A DNA stretch of 64,000 nucleotides from Limnoperna fortunei (GCA_944474755.1 OX104118.1:70375575-70439574); one strand, 5' to 3'. Shown: positions 1 to 10,860, counted from the stretch's first letter. Notes: a model not told the origin generated them from the letters alone. Numbers and translations: made by a program.

Positions 1-735
1 TTCATAACACAATCGGCGTCCTCATGAAATGGCCTTACTACTAAAATGTTACGCTTTCATTCTCCAGGACTGAATTAAATGATACATTTAACAACAACAA
101 CAACAACAACCCCCCCCCCCCCAACAACAAAAACCAAAAACACACAGAACAACAACATTCCTTTTTTGATTTCTTGTATGATGCAGTCGTTCAGCGATTC
201 AAGAGTCCAGTATTATCCATTAGCCCCTATTTAATTTTTTTATCATGACTCAAACCGCGGTAAAATAGATCATTGTAAAATTAGTACAGCAGTCAGCAAG
301 AACAACGCAAATACACACCATGACCCTCAAGAATCTTTTATGATCAAAGATCGTAATGAAATCGTCGGATTACCATTAGTTTCGGTTCTGTTATATATTT
401 TTAATTTCTTTTAAATAGTTCGATAATGATCTCGTTGGTATTTTGTTTGTACATTAGCGTCTACCAGTATGTTTATCTATCAGGTCCGCGCTTTAAAAAT
501 AAAATATACGGAGAGCCATAACAGCATTTTTAAAGAGGTTTTTCGGCATTTTTATTTTGCCATTCTTATTATCATGTACAGCGTACCTCCTATATATGTT
601 AGAAATAACGCAAGGTTATATTATTGTTAGTTTTACGAAGTTTTCTAACTAAAGACATTCTTATGAGGACGGAAAAAATATAACAAATGAAATTCACCAA
701 CATCCGAAAAAATCACTCTGGGAAATAAATTATTG
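1..735. other. AT-rich intergenic stretch with simple repeat
   Basis: No supported gene. Positions about 90-135 hold a CAA-rich microsatellite interrupted by a run of C. The rest is unremarkable AT-rich sequence. Confidence 0.6.
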
Positions 736-739
736 GTAA

Positions 740-1315
740 TTAAATCGGATTTGTATAGATATTATAACACTCTTTACTAATAAAATATACAAGTTGAATG
801 ATCAAAATAAATTATTCTTGTATAAAGACTTGAAGCTAGCCTTAAAACCAGAACTTTATTTATCCTGCAAAAACTTTAAACATAGGAAACTAATAACAAA
901 ATTCCGGATAAGTGATAATTCCTTAGAAATTGAGTCCGGCCTATATAAACAATATCCCGAGGATCTCGACTTTGTAATTTCTGTTACTTTCAAGAAATTG
1001 AAGATGAAACACACTTCTTCTTCTACTGTCATAAAAAAGCAAAATTATTCTTCTGAACTAATGAAAGAATATAAAATTTCAATGATTTAAATAAAAAAGA
1101 AAAAAAAACTTATTCTCATTTTAAACCCAAAATTTTTTCGACGGGTCCAGAATCTATGTGTTTTTTTAAAACAGTCAATCGAACTGAGGTCAGGGGACTT
1201 ATGATATGTTATCTGTAGAATTGTTTGTTGTTATGTCTTTATTCCTGTTTTTTGTGACACAAGCTGTTAAAATAGCTTAATGATAATACATAAATAAAAT
1301 AAATAAAATTGATAA
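740..1315 (+). mobile_element. 3' fragment of a non-LTR retrotransposon (LINE)
   Basis: The frame at 794-1090 matches the C-terminal tail of LINE reverse transcriptases (zf-RVT region): a basic HRKLITKFRIS-type stretch and a conserved ESG.YK. Around 968-975 the frame shifts. The +1 frame then continues as a Cys-rich segment (CNFCYFQEIEDE, then a FFFYCH-like end), the usual zinc-binding tail. A non-coding tail follows and ends at 1290-1315 in short ATAAA/AAATA tandem units, typical of CR1/L2/Jockey-type LINE 3' ends. The copy is 5'-truncated and frameshifted, so it is dead. The clade is uncertain. Confidence 0.6.
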
Positions 1316-1805
1316 AAGAAAACATTTAATATAACCCCTACACGACATGTTTGACACTAATACGAGGAAATATAACCCTGCAAAATTTTTCACGTTTACA
1401 TTACGCAATAACATCAAAAAATACAAAAGAGACACAATGCCCACAAAGCAATACTTGATATTAAAAAAATATATATTATCAAAATAAATAGCAAAAAACT
1501 AACAAAATACACACATTGACATATAATATTTATTTAAAATATGGCAACTTTAAAAACTGATTTAACCACTTCATTTTTTCCTAAATATAAGCAGTTCCAT
1601 ATAAGTCATTAACATTTCCTACCCATACATGTATGCCGTCTCTTGACAGAATACTAAAATTTCTTGATGTATTTTCCTACAGATTTTCAAACATTTTAAG
1701 AACACCAAATTAGTGCCTGGCAAGTTTTTTTTAAAAAACTTATAGTAGCGTATAAAAATCAGTACGCCTTCTTGCAAAAACCTTAACGGTTGGTTTAGTT
1801 TGAAT
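1316..1805. other. Intergenic, nothing recognised
   Basis: AT-rich sequence. I see no ORF with family features and no repeat that recurs elsewhere in the window. Confidence 0.5.
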
Positions 1806-2036
1806 GGTGTTTAACGCCACATTAAGCAATTTTTCAGCTTTATCATGGGGGAGTCAGTCGGAGTATGCGGAGAAAACCCCCGACCTTAGGTAGGAAAACT
1901 GGCAATCCTTGTCAATTAACATTGGAGTCGAGAACACAGTGCCAGCAGTGAGAATCGAATCCGCAATCTAAGTGTTTACAGACCACGTGATCAATATTAG
2001 ACGAACTACCTTAACAACTCGGCCACCGCGGCCCCC
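1806..2036 (-). mobile_element. tRNA-derived SINE (copy 1, reverse orientation)
   Basis: Read on the minus strand, this starts with a tRNA-like head: A-box-like GAGTTGTTAAGGTAGT near 2015 and a B-box GATTCGATTC near 1955. A conserved middle block follows (GACAAGGATTGCCAGTTTTC at about 1893-1917), then a tail with AACACCATTC. The same order recurs at 19890-20150 and 24125-24381. This is a SINE rather than a functional tRNA gene because the tRNA part does not fold cleanly and is fused to the shared body. Confidence 0.65.
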
Positions 2037-2634
2037 CAAAACGTTGACGCAAACTGCATTTTCGCAAAGTACATTCATAAAATACCATTCAGTTATAAAA
2101 TAATCAAGACACAGGCTCTCCGTCGTCTCATCTGTTGCTAAATTATTTATTTTTTCACTGAAATGCTGGTTCTCCTTGGAATGACCAATACGCACAGTAT
2201 ATATTTTGTTAAATGAAAGACCGGTTGATTATTTGGTACGTAGAAATGTAAGGTTCAAAATAATTGCATTTCGATCCTAGTGATCCTCACTGCTTTTAAA
2301 TTATTTTGTGATGTACAGCAATAAAAAAATCCTTTAAACCATGAAATTTAAAACGTCAAATTTTATTACGTTGTAAAACGTCACTGATAACGTTGCTTTT
2401 TATGTTGGCATATATGCATATTTTCATCCTATTTATTTCCAAAAATGTTTAATATTACATGCCAATTTTATTAATCTTAATTGTACAAGATCTAAACATT
2501 ATCAACATTAAGAAAGAATGTCAATTTTAACATTTGTGTTTTGCATCGTTCTCTAACTGTACAATGGGCGATTTACCGTAGAAATAGTGTCTACCGTTTA
2601 AAAAGTGACGTCATTCATTTCACATGAACTTTTT
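2037..2634. other. Intergenic, nothing recognised
   Basis: AT-rich. No supported coding region and no clear repeat. Confidence 0.5.
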
Positions 2635-2663
2635 AAAATATTTTTAAAAACTATACAATAATA

Positions 2664-2830
2664 AATAAAAACTCCATATTTTGCCGACGTTTCGACGACC
2701 ACTGCCGTCTTTATTCAAGGCATATATACAAATGACAAGAATATGTATATGTGAAGTCAATAACAACAAAAACAACGTTATAATACAATGACGTCATAAA
2801 CGGGTAAAGTAAAGTAAAAGTGAAATTTGG
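2664..2830 (-). repeat. PLE left inverted arm (pLTR)
   Basis: Reverse complement of 4927-5093. Shared landmarks: ACTCCATATTTTGCCGACG at the outer end, the ATATGTATATGTGAAGTC block, TGACGTCATAAACGGGTAAA and GTGAAATTTGG at the inner end. Confidence 0.85.
2682..2722 (-). ncRNA. Hammerhead-like fold in PLE arm, degenerate core
   Basis: On the minus strand, TGCC (stem I) is followed by an A/T-rich spacer, a GACG...CGTC stem II, GAAA, a palindromic ACGT stem III, C and GGCA (stem I). This is the geometry of the minimal type I hammerhead ribozymes known from Penelope-like elements. The CUGAUGA core is replaced by an UUGAAUAAA-like string, so cleavage is doubtful. Confidence 0.35.
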
Positions 2831-2947
2831 CAGTAATATAAAGAGTAGAAATGGGGGGGGGGGGATACAAAACGAACGTTACAATACAATGGCTTCTTAA
2901 TGGGTAATACAATGTCAATATAGCTTTACATATAAAGTAGTACAGTG

Positions 2948-4855
2948 TTATCCTTTTTTGTTCAGTCCTTGTTCATTCAAAGTTCCAATTTTCTTCATCC
3001 AAAATTTTTCTTTTTCTTTACGATATATCCATGATTTGTTAATTTTCTCAATTCCAATTATCTTAAAGTCATTGATATTATGGTCCTGTTGATTGAAATG
3101 TATTGGTACAACGTCTTGTTTTTTATTTCGAATACACGATAGGTGATTTTGCATGCGCTCATACACTGTATTCCCAGTTTCACCAACATACACAATTTGT
3201 CTACACTGTTCACAATAAATGCCATATATTAAATTTGCTCTCCTACAATTTATTTTACCGTCAACATTGTATGATACACCATTATTAGCTGTAAATTTCG
3301 TAAGATTTAGCATTCTATTACAAATTGCACAATTTTTATCACATGGTCCCGTTTCATTTTCCCGTTTAAAAAATTGATTATTGTGTTTAGCGTGAACCAG
3401 TTTATCTTGAATATTTGTCCCTCGTCTATATGCTACTATTGGTGGTTCCGGAAACACTTTCTGCATCTCTTTAGATCTATATAAAGTTTTAAGCCTGTTA
3501 CGTAATATGTTGTGGATGTTCGGAAGTTCTTTATTGTAAGTAATTGATAACGGTACTCTGTCTAAATTTTTGTTTTTATCTGTTTTATATTTTAATAGAT
3601 TTTCTCTGTCCAAAGTGTCAATTTTTCTAAATTCATGGTCTAAATCTTTTTTCTGGAAACCTCGCTTCTGTAAACATTTTTTCATTTGGTATTTTCTTTG
3701 ATGATAATTTTTATTTTCTGAGCATATTCTCCTAACTCTCATCCCAATGCCATAAGGTATGGCTCGTTTGACCGAATTCGGGTGATCAGATTTTACATGT
3801 AAATAAAGGTGCTTGTCCGAAGGTTTACAAAATAGGTCAGTTTCAATTTTACCATTTTTTATATATGTAGTGACATCTAAAAACTCAATTTTGTCATATG
3901 AATAACGTAAATCAACTTTAATATTTTGGTGAATTTCATTTGCCCGGTTTTGAAAAGAAATAAGGGAATCTATTCCATGAGTCCATATTCCCCATATGTC
4001 ATCAATGAAACGGAAGAATGCTAGTGGTTTCTCTTGTGCGGTATTTAGAAGAGCTTCTTCCCACACTCCTAAATATGTACAAGCATAATTTTTGCCCAAT
4101 TTTGAACCTATCGCTGTTCCTGTAGTTTGTATGTAATTTTTTCCATTGAATTGAAAGTTATTATTTTCCAGTGTAACATCAATAAATTGTAATACCACTT
4201 CTGTTGGAATAAATTTAGTTTGTCTATTGTCTAAAGCTACCTTGCATGCTTCTCGCGCTTTGTCTCTTGGAATGCTGGGATATAATGCTGTAACATCCAT
4301 ACAAAATAAAATTGAATTAGTTGGAATAGGTAATTGAATCTTTTTTAACTTTTGCAAAAAATCAGTTGTGTCTTTAATGAATGTTGGTAAATTTTCAACA
4401 TGAGAATTCAGTTCGGATTCTGCAACTTGTGCTACATTTGAAGTTGGGTGATTACGGCCATTCACAATTATACGTAAAGGGTAATTCGGCTTGTGCATTT
4501 TCGGGTTACCTTGGGCTTTTCCTACTCTTGGATCTACTGGTATTAGGTATTTCTTTAACTCATTTGAAATTAATCTGTTCTTTTCCATTTTGGTGACTAA
4601 CGCTTTTATTTTATTTGTTATTTTTAAAGTGTTATCAGTTGCAACTTCCGCATAACTACCGCTGGTTAGTAGTTCCTTTTCGACCTGATCAATATAATTT
4701 TTCGAATTCAGCACTACTACTCCTGAACCCTTATCAGCTGGTCGTATAACAATAGTATCATCTAAAAGAAGTTCTTTAAACGCTGTTTGTTCATTTTTCG
4801 ACAGATTGAATTCTTTATTATTTCTTTTGAGACCATTAATTATATCTTCTTTCAC
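2948..4855 (-). CDS. Penelope-like reverse transcriptase with GIY-YIG endonuclease
   Basis: 635 residues from the first possible start; the frame stays open upstream to about 4903, so the N-terminus may be longer or truncated. The RT spans roughly residues 30-330. Visible motifs are RPADKGSG (38-45), PKMHKP (118-123), MDVTALYPSIP (186-196), GTAIGSKLG (246-254) and the catalytic FIDD (283-286). A Cys-rich linker (CDKNCAIC near 505-512) precedes the GIY-YIG nuclease: GIY at 545-547, YVGET at 556-560 and an R/H helix after it. The enzyme would nick target DNA and prime cDNA synthesis there (target-primed retrotransposition). There is no internal stop, so it may be recently active. It is shorter than many PLE ORFs (often over 700 residues). 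Confidence 0.9.
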   Translation of the reverse strand: MKEDIINGLKRNNKEFNLSKNEQTAFKELLLDDTIVIRPADKGSGVVVLNSKNYIDQVEKELLTSGSYAEVATDNTLKITNKIKALVTKMEKNRLISNELKKYLIPVDPRVGKAQGNPKMHKPNYPLRIIVNGRNHPTSNVAQVAESELNSHVENLPTFIKDTTDFLQKLKKIQLPIPTNSILFCMDVTALYPSIPRDKAREACKVALDNRQTKFIPTEVVLQFIDVTLENNNFQFNGKNYIQTTGTAIGSKLGKNYACTYLGVWEEALLNTAQEKPLAFFRFIDDIWGIWTHGIDSLISFQNRANEIHQNIKVDLRYSYDKIEFLDVTTYIKNGKIETDLFCKPSDKHLYLHVKSDHPNSVKRAIPYGIGMRVRRICSENKNYHQRKYQMKKCLQKRGFQKKDLDHEFRKIDTLDRENLLKYKTDKNKNLDRVPLSITYNKELPNIHNILRNRLKTLYRSKEMQKVFPEPPIVAYRRGTNIQDKLVHAKHNNQFFKRENETGPCDKNCAICNRMLNLTKFTANNGVSYNVDGKINCRRANLIYGIYCEQCRQIVYVGETGNTVYERMQNHLSCIRNKKQDVVPIHFNQQDHNINDFKIIGIEKINKSWIYRKEKEKFWMKKIGTLNEQGLNKKG

Positions 4856-4926
4856 TTCTTCAATATCGAGCCACCTGTTCCGGCCAAATGCGTCTTTCCC
4901 ATGCTTTTAGATCAGTTAAAACCTCA

Positions 4927-5093
4927 CCAAATTTCACTTTTACTTTACTTTACCCGTTTATGACGTCATTGTATTATAACGTTGTTGTTGTTGTTATTGA
5001 CTTCACATATACATATTCTTGTCATTAGTATATATGCCTTGAATAAAGACGGCAGGGGTCGTCGAAACGTCGGCAAAATATGGAGTTTTTATA
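4927..5093 (+). repeat. PLE right inverted arm (pLTR)
   Basis: Inverted copy of 2664-2830. It contains a GTTGTTGTTGTTGTT run where the left arm has an interrupted version, and CAGGGGTCG where the left arm reads CAGTGGTCG. Confidence 0.85.
5035..5075 (+). ncRNA. Hammerhead-like fold in PLE right arm, degenerate core
   Basis: TGCC (5035-5038) pairs with GGCA (5072-5075). GACG (5048-5051) pairs with CGTC (5060-5063). GAAA and palindromic ACGT follow. The first core strand is not CUGAUGA. The same deviation is in both arms, so it predates this insertion. Confidence 0.35.
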
Positions 5094-5116
5094 TAAAATA
5101 TTTTTAATATCTGCCT

Positions 5117-5488
5117 TTGCTTTTAACTGTCAGTTTTTCGTGGCTTATTCGGTTGAATGCAACTGTCACACCACCAACAACAATACATATTCTAGGAATA
5201 CGTGTAAGACCTTGTGAGACATATACAACGGATGTTCTGAAAGTGAAGTCCATTATATCAACCGATATTGATACAACTTCTAATAAAAAGAACCATTTTA
5301 GGAAGTTTATGTTTGGGATGAATTGGGGTAACGCAACTGTTAATTATAAAGAAACAAAATTGACATCTATTTTCAAAGATGTCAAAATATCGTTCAAAAC
5401 ACAGGAAGAAATCTTCATTTTTATTACGTTATTTGAAAAATGCAGTAAATTTAGCTACCTATGTGACGTCAATGTGACAACGACGTGA
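5117..5488 (+). CDS. Unassigned 123-codon ORF beside the PLE
   Basis: An open frame with a hydrophobic start (MLLTVSFSWLI) that could be read as a weak signal peptide, then a Thr-rich segment. I do not recognise a family. The frame begins only 10 bp outside the PLE target duplication, so its upstream part could be insertion junction sequence. It may be a chance ORF. Confidence 0.15.
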   Translation: MLLTVSFSWLIRLNATVTPPTTIHILGIRVRPCETYTTDVLKVKSIISTDIDTTSNKKNHFRKFMFGMNWGNATVNYKETKLTSIFKDVKISFKTQEEIFIFITLFEKCSKFSYLCDVNVTTT

Positions 5489-7535
5489 CTTTATCGGTTA
5501 TAAGAATCAAATTACTTTTAACGTTGGTAACAATGTTATAATAACCTCTAAAACACATTTTCTTTGTCGAAAGGAAAAGTGGACGAAAATAATAGCTTTT
5601 CGCACCTACCCCTTTCATATCAATTGGTAATAAATAAACTTTCACACATGATCAGTTTTTGAAGTTTATCAGTAGGTGTAATCTTCATATGCATCAAATA
5701 GATTTAAAATTCATGTTTGAAATGTATTTTGTAAAAAGCTTTATTGTGTTTAACTTTATTTGATAACCATAACCTATTAAAAAAGAAATTAAATAGCATA
5801 TATTGAATGTAAATAACTTGTTATGCGGGTTAGTGAGTATTAAGAAATCAGACATTCTTGGTAATGAAGGTAATAACAAAATACCGAACACCGATAAAAC
5901 TGTCCGTCAGGCGTGTGATTAATAAAAGATGACTAACCATTCTTATCTAAATATATATAGCTTAACATGACGATTAAAGAAAAAAAGCTTTATTTAATAT
6001 AATAAATATATCACTTATTTTCAGTTTTTATTGTTTAATTTGTCTGTTTCGGAAATCAGTAAGTTAGTAAGGAAAATGAACTTAATAGAGTTAAACTTTG
6101 TTCGTTTATATAAAAATGTTTGGCACGTTATTATTATCGTCTCCCATAGGAGACGGTATACATATAGTCAAATGATGAACAGTATACGGAGTAAATGGCT
6201 ATTTGTTACTTGATTGGGTGGTTCACCAAATCTATATATCTTTGTCATATCATTTACGTCAGGATCGCACTAGTATGTGTACTAAAATTTCGATATATTC
6301 TTGGGTTGAATCTGGATTGTAATCAGTATTTTTGTGTAGTAATGTTACGTTCCACATATTGACTTCTATTTCATTCAGAGCATTGGTCAGTTAAGTATTA
6401 AAAGGTAAAACATTGCACCAAAATCTCCATACTTTTAAAGCTGTTTTGGAAAAAAACTGATATTTTCTGTATCTTTAGTTTCGTTCTGATATTGATGCAA
6501 ATAGAATAACACATATTTTTCCGCTCATTTTGAACATTTGTTCAGGGAGTCAATTTTTGTTAAATTATTTATTTTTCAAAAAACCACAAGTGAAGTGACG
6601 ACAGTTATTTAAATCTCTCACGCACCATGGGTTAATAGTTTAGCGTAAACAATGTCCTTAAAAGGTACATTGCTTACCTATCCTACATATAAATTACAAA
6701 CAACAGATACTTTAATAATACCCATAAAATGGGATAGGCATCTAAGAGACGGTTAGCTTTTTAGAAAAGCTAAACTTGTTGGATTGCTAACATCAAACAA
6801 ATCGAACGGATAAAAATACATTTTCTTTCATGGTCTTAACCGTCATAAACAAATATAGTGACCTTACAAGACTGTTTGAAATAGCAGTTATCACCAGGAA
6901 GTCGGATATTTCATAACAGATATTTCAGGCCTTTTGTACGTTTGTGGCAGCTTTTATAATAATTCAACCTTTTGTAGCCAAAATAATATTATGCTGGTAT
7001 ACAAATTACAATTGTTGTACTTACGTAGCAGGATTTATACTGGTAGCAGTAAAAGGAGATCTGTAAAATCTTTCTAAGGAAAACAACTGCTTTATTGTCG
7101 TGTTTTTAAAAAGATAAAATGATATTTTCATAAAATTTATCTGTAGCAGTAGAACTTCTTTCACATTCGTTTAATTATTAATCAAAATATATAAAAAATT
7201 AAACAAAGGGTGACATGATAATGGAAAGAAATATTGCATGTACTCATACAATACTATTAGTTTACGGGTTACGATCAGAATAAGTGGAATACAAGTAGGA
7301 GAAATTAAATCATACTGCTCGCAGAAGAAGTTAGAAAGTCTGCTTTAAACCGATCAAATCTATTTTACTAAAACAGTTGTAATTAGAATAAATGTTTGTT
7401 ATACTTTTATCTTTCTCGCTCGTAGTATATTAGACCTGGTAGAAAATTTGGCCAATTAATAAAATTTAATATATATTATGTATCAACTAAGTAAATTATA
7501 AGTATTTCTGCCCATACTTAATGAAATGCCAAAGA
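5489..7535. other. Intergenic, nothing recognised
   Basis: About 2 kb of AT-rich DNA with only short frames lacking family features. No TE landmark was recognised. Confidence 0.5.
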
Positions 7536-7594
7536 GGGCAATTATGCGAAAACAGGGGATTATGACATAATGCCCTGTTTTCTCATAATGGCCC
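7536..7594. repeat. Short hairpin element
   Basis: GGCAATTATGCGAAAACAGGG and GCCCTGTTTTCTCATAATGGCC form an imperfect hairpin with a 14-bp loop. The motif AATG(G)CCCTGTT also occurs in the 7964-8126 palindrome, so the two are probably related. Confidence 0.55.
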
Positions 7595-7963
7595 TGTTTA
7601 TACCCATTGATGTCATTTTATTGACATTTTGTTTGCCTGTATGTCCATCTGTCTGCCTAGAATAATCTGTAATTACTTATATACATTACAAATCTGCAAT
7701 GAAATTTTATATACTACTTAATTTAGTACAATGGACATGTAGCATTAAAAAAGTTGCTTATCCAAAATAGATGTATGTGCAGATTTGTGAAATAAAATGA
7801 ACAAAAAATACAAAACACAGCAGATATAAAATTTTGTGAAAATTGATCTGACTTTTAAAATACACACTGGTTCTTACTTGTTTTAGGCCCTTCTTAGTCT
7901 GAAAATATGGTTTCTGGTGGGTGTACCTGGCTTATTTCACTTAATGGTCAGTTGGTTAATAAA

Positions 7964-8126
7964 AGTATTAAGAAATGGGTGTTTTCATAATGGTCCAGTT
8001 ATATGTTCTTGGTCTGCAATAATGGCCCTCGGCGTAACCTCGGGCCATTACAAACACCTCAGGGCCATTATTGCAGACCTTGAACAAATAACAGGGGCAT
8101 TATGAAAACACCCATTTGTTAATACT
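7964..8126. repeat. Palindromic MITE-like element
   Basis: Two 66-bp arms (7964-8029 and 8061-8126) are inverted copies with a few mismatches, around a 31-bp spacer. Ends are AGTATTAA / TTAATACT. Arms contain AAATGGGTGTTTTCATAATG and GGTCTGCAATAATGGCCCT. This is a foldback or MITE-type element without coding capacity. Confidence 0.75.
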
Positions 8127-8414
8127 ATATTATTAAATTGTAAAGAGGTAAAAACAAACATTAACTATTTTAACTTTTTTACGATTTTTCGTTTTATTGT
8201 GTTACCCACGATATATTTACTACCATACCATAATGAATTTACAACAAAAAGTACTAAATTTGAAAGTTTAATTTGATGAATAACACGGTTAGTTATATGT
8301 TGTGATACCTGTTCAGTTTGACAGCATGAAAGGCTACTGGTTTTAAGGATGGTTGAGTCCGGTGAATTCTTTCCGATTGGTCAGACTGTTCTATTTTTAT
8401 AGTCCTAATATTAT

Positions 8415-8423
8415 ATTCTATAT
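8415..8423 (+). promoter_or_regulatory. Possible TATA box
   Basis: A TATATAAG-type motif lies about 100 bp upstream of the ATG at 8519 that opens the candidate small spliced gene. Position and sequence are the only support. Confidence 0.25.
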
Positions 8424-8518
8424 AAGTTTTCATACTGGAAAGACGCAAATTTTGCTTACCTGCGTATTATTCCTGTTTTATTTATATTCAACTTGCTTAC
8501 TCTGAGATAAACACCACA

Positions 8519-9280
8519 ATGGTTGAGGTTTGTTTTCTATTCACGTTTGTCTATATTTAAAATATTAAAAAATAACGTTAATAACGAACTATTAATTTGT
8601 ATGTATTTATTTGTCTTCTCGCACGAGCTTACCCGTTCATTACATTGACATCGGAGAGAAAATGTGTATTGAATTATGATTTAAATGTATTATCATCTTA
8701 TTAAGCAAGATGATTGTATTATACAATTTGTTGCACAGGTATTCATGGAAAAACAGAACAAAGAAAGAGGTTATATTTTTGAGGCAAACCTTTACACATC
8801 ATGTGAGGTAAGAAATGAGTTTCGCTTAACAGCTTTTTATTTTAATATTTGTTTCATTTTGCTTTATTAGCTTTATTTGCATAGCTGCTTTATATTTTGG
8901 CTTTAGTAACTGCTTATTGCTAGTTTAGCCTGATTTCAAAATGTTCTAATAGTTAGGTTGCCAAATAATGAAACGCAAGATTTTCATTTAGATTTTTCAA
9001 CGAATCTGATCTGTTTGTTTAGTATTACCGATTTAGTGTTAATAGTGTAATGAGTATTCCTATTTTTAACATGAATTATATGAATAAATTTCAGTCAATA
9101 CACTTTAATAAATTTAGAACTGTAAAATATTTTTATGGTTAATGGCGTATATCTATCAAATTTAGATTTGTTGATAGAATAAGCACATCGAATAATTGTA
9201 TTATTATAGTATTGTATTTATTCTTGTCATGTATTGTTGATATTTTATTACAGGGTTTCTTTATTGTGCTTCAAAAATAA
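8519..9280 (+). CDS. Candidate three-exon microprotein gene
   Basis: Three phase-0 exons can be joined: 8519-8527 (ATG GTT GAG, donor GTTTGT), 8739-8807 (acceptor TTGTTGCACAG, donor GTAAGA) and 9254-9280 (acceptor TTTTATTACAG, ending TAA). The product would be 34 residues, with a charged middle (MEKQNKERGYIFEANLYTSC) and a hydrophobic end (GFFIVLQK). All four splice sites fit consensus and all phases agree, which is more than chance usually gives. The very small size and lack of a known family argue for caution. It could instead be part of a non-coding transcript. Confidence 0.3.
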
Positions 9281-9329
9281 ACTATCCAGAACCCTATAAC
9301 GGAATTTGTTATTTATTCGTCCCATATTT

Positions 9330-9487
9330 ATAGGATAATTAATTGGTCGGAGTGAATATCCAAAATATGATCACGAGTGCCGCATAACGCATCTGATTAA
9401 ACGATTGCGCGGAACTTGTTCCGCGCACGAGTTTAATCTAATGCTTTATGCGGCACGAGTGATCATATGCCCAATTGATTATCCTAT
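9330..9487. repeat. Inverted-repeat element
   Basis: Outer arms ATAGGATAATTAATTGG / CCAATTGATTATCCTAT, inner arms around TGATCACGAGTGCCGCATAA / TTATGCGGCACGAGTGATCA, and a GC-rich apex (GCGCGGAACTTGTTCCGCGC). TATTTA occurs at both edges (9325-9330, 9485-9490) and may be a target duplication. It is a non-coding MITE-like palindrome. Confidence 0.7.
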
Positions 9488-10109
9488 TTATTATATAGAT
9501 CAAAATTGTTTTCGTAAAATTTAATGCTTAATCCGGCGGATGAATATCTGTATAGTACAAACCCAACTGCAACTTTGGCGGGAAAAAACCCGAGAGTGAA
9601 AATAAACGATAATTTTCACATGTGATTTACCGTGATTTCTGTCACTCGGAAAATTCGATATTTCATCTCTATCTATATAATAAAGTGCGCTTACAAAACC
9701 AAGAACAATTGTTCACTTAAAAGTCCATTTGCAGACTAAGTATATTAGATTTATCACTAATAATCATTTATACTTGATGAAAATTTCTTGAAACAGCAAT
9801 AAAAGTTAACCCAAAAAATTTAAATCGTTTAATTGTCAGAAAATTGGATCAGGTTCATTTACGTAGGCTGTTAGGACTAGTTCGTTATCTATATTTAAAC
9901 AAATCAGCCCTGGTTAATTTTTGAAGTGGAAAAAGATCAAGTCAATATTTCTGTGTTAAAATTTTGATATGATCAATTGGTACGCTAAATTTGATTCCAT
10001 TAAGCATAAAAGCTGTCTGATTTCACGTATTCATAAATAGAACATACGAATAAATTTCTTGAAAAATGATTGACTTAATTTCGTTTTCGTCATCAAGGAG
10101 TTTGTTTTT
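9488..10109. other. Intergenic, nothing recognised
   Basis: AT-rich, no supported gene or recurring repeat. Confidence 0.45.
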
Positions 10110-10180
10110 ATGAATGTTGTTTAACGCCACTTTTAGCAATTCTTCAGCTATATCATGACGTTCAATTTTTATTGGGGGGG
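10110..10180 (-). mobile_element. SINE tail fragment
   Basis: TGTTTAACGCCACTTTTAGC followed by CAGCTATATCATG and a run of G matches the tail end of the SINE at 1806-2036. Only this end is preserved. Confidence 0.5.
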
Positions 10181-10495
10181 GGGACGCCCTCACACACCTA
10201 ACGGCCACATACCTCACAGGTTTCATAGTTTCGACGTCAATATCATAATACAACGTTTATATAATCGCAAATTGACCACTTAAGTTCCATAATTGATAAC
10301 TATGAGATTCTTCGGGCTGGGTAGAGGTTTTTTCGCCGACTTCAACAAATAACACACTCAACTGAGATAAGATCAGAAACATCCATTTATATTTTGTTTT
10401 TAAATCAGTATCATAGTTTTTATCTTCAACCATTAGAGCCTGTATTACAATATTTACACGAAGTGGAATAGATTTTTACAGTTATGCAACATTAA

Positions 10496-10860
10496 ATATG
10501 AAAAATAGCAAGGAAACCGACCGAACAAGAGCCGAAAGTCAAGGGACAATTACAAATCCAGGTATAGACAAATAAATACAAAAATCAAAAACACAAATAC
10601 AGAAAGTGAGTTACTCGAGCCCAATTCAAACCAGGGTTGCACTCAGATGCTCCGGACGAGTAAGCAGTGCCTGCTTCTAATTAGACACTCGTCGAGTTAC
10701 TCATTGTCATGTATAGGTAAAAGTCAAATCCAAGAATATTAAAGACTATACCTATGTCCGATCGAATTTGAGAGATTGATTTCCCTTAGAAATCAATGAT
10801 ATAATGGTGACGATGAAAATCGGAATACTGATCGCAGGATCTAGAATAACGTATAAGTTG
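10496..10860 (+). repeat. Dispersed repeat family A, copy 1
   Basis: Shares GAGCCGAAAGTCAAGGG, then CAGAAAGTGAG, a CCGGACGAGTAAGC block and CTCGTCGAGTTACTCATTGT with 24893-25330 and, inverted, with 48300-48512. On the minus strand it ends in a frame reading MSNSTSV followed by a stop, which is kept in all three copies. It is probably the 3' end of a retroposed gene or element. Confidence 0.6.

Larger units (their letters stand above)
2635..5107 (-). mobile_element. Penelope-like element (PLE) with inverted terminal arms
   Basis: A single open reading frame encoding a PLE reverse transcriptase and GIY-YIG endonuclease lies between two inverted arms of about 167 bp (2664-2830 and 4927-5093). 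A 13-bp direct repeat, AAAATATTTTTAA, flanks the element at 2635-2647 and 5095-5107 and is a plausible target-site duplication. PLEs are known to carry terminal repeats (pLTRs) in direct or inverted arrangement. The arms are nearly identical apart from small differences, such as an interrupted versus continuous GTT run, which suggests a relatively young insertion. Confidence 0.85.
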
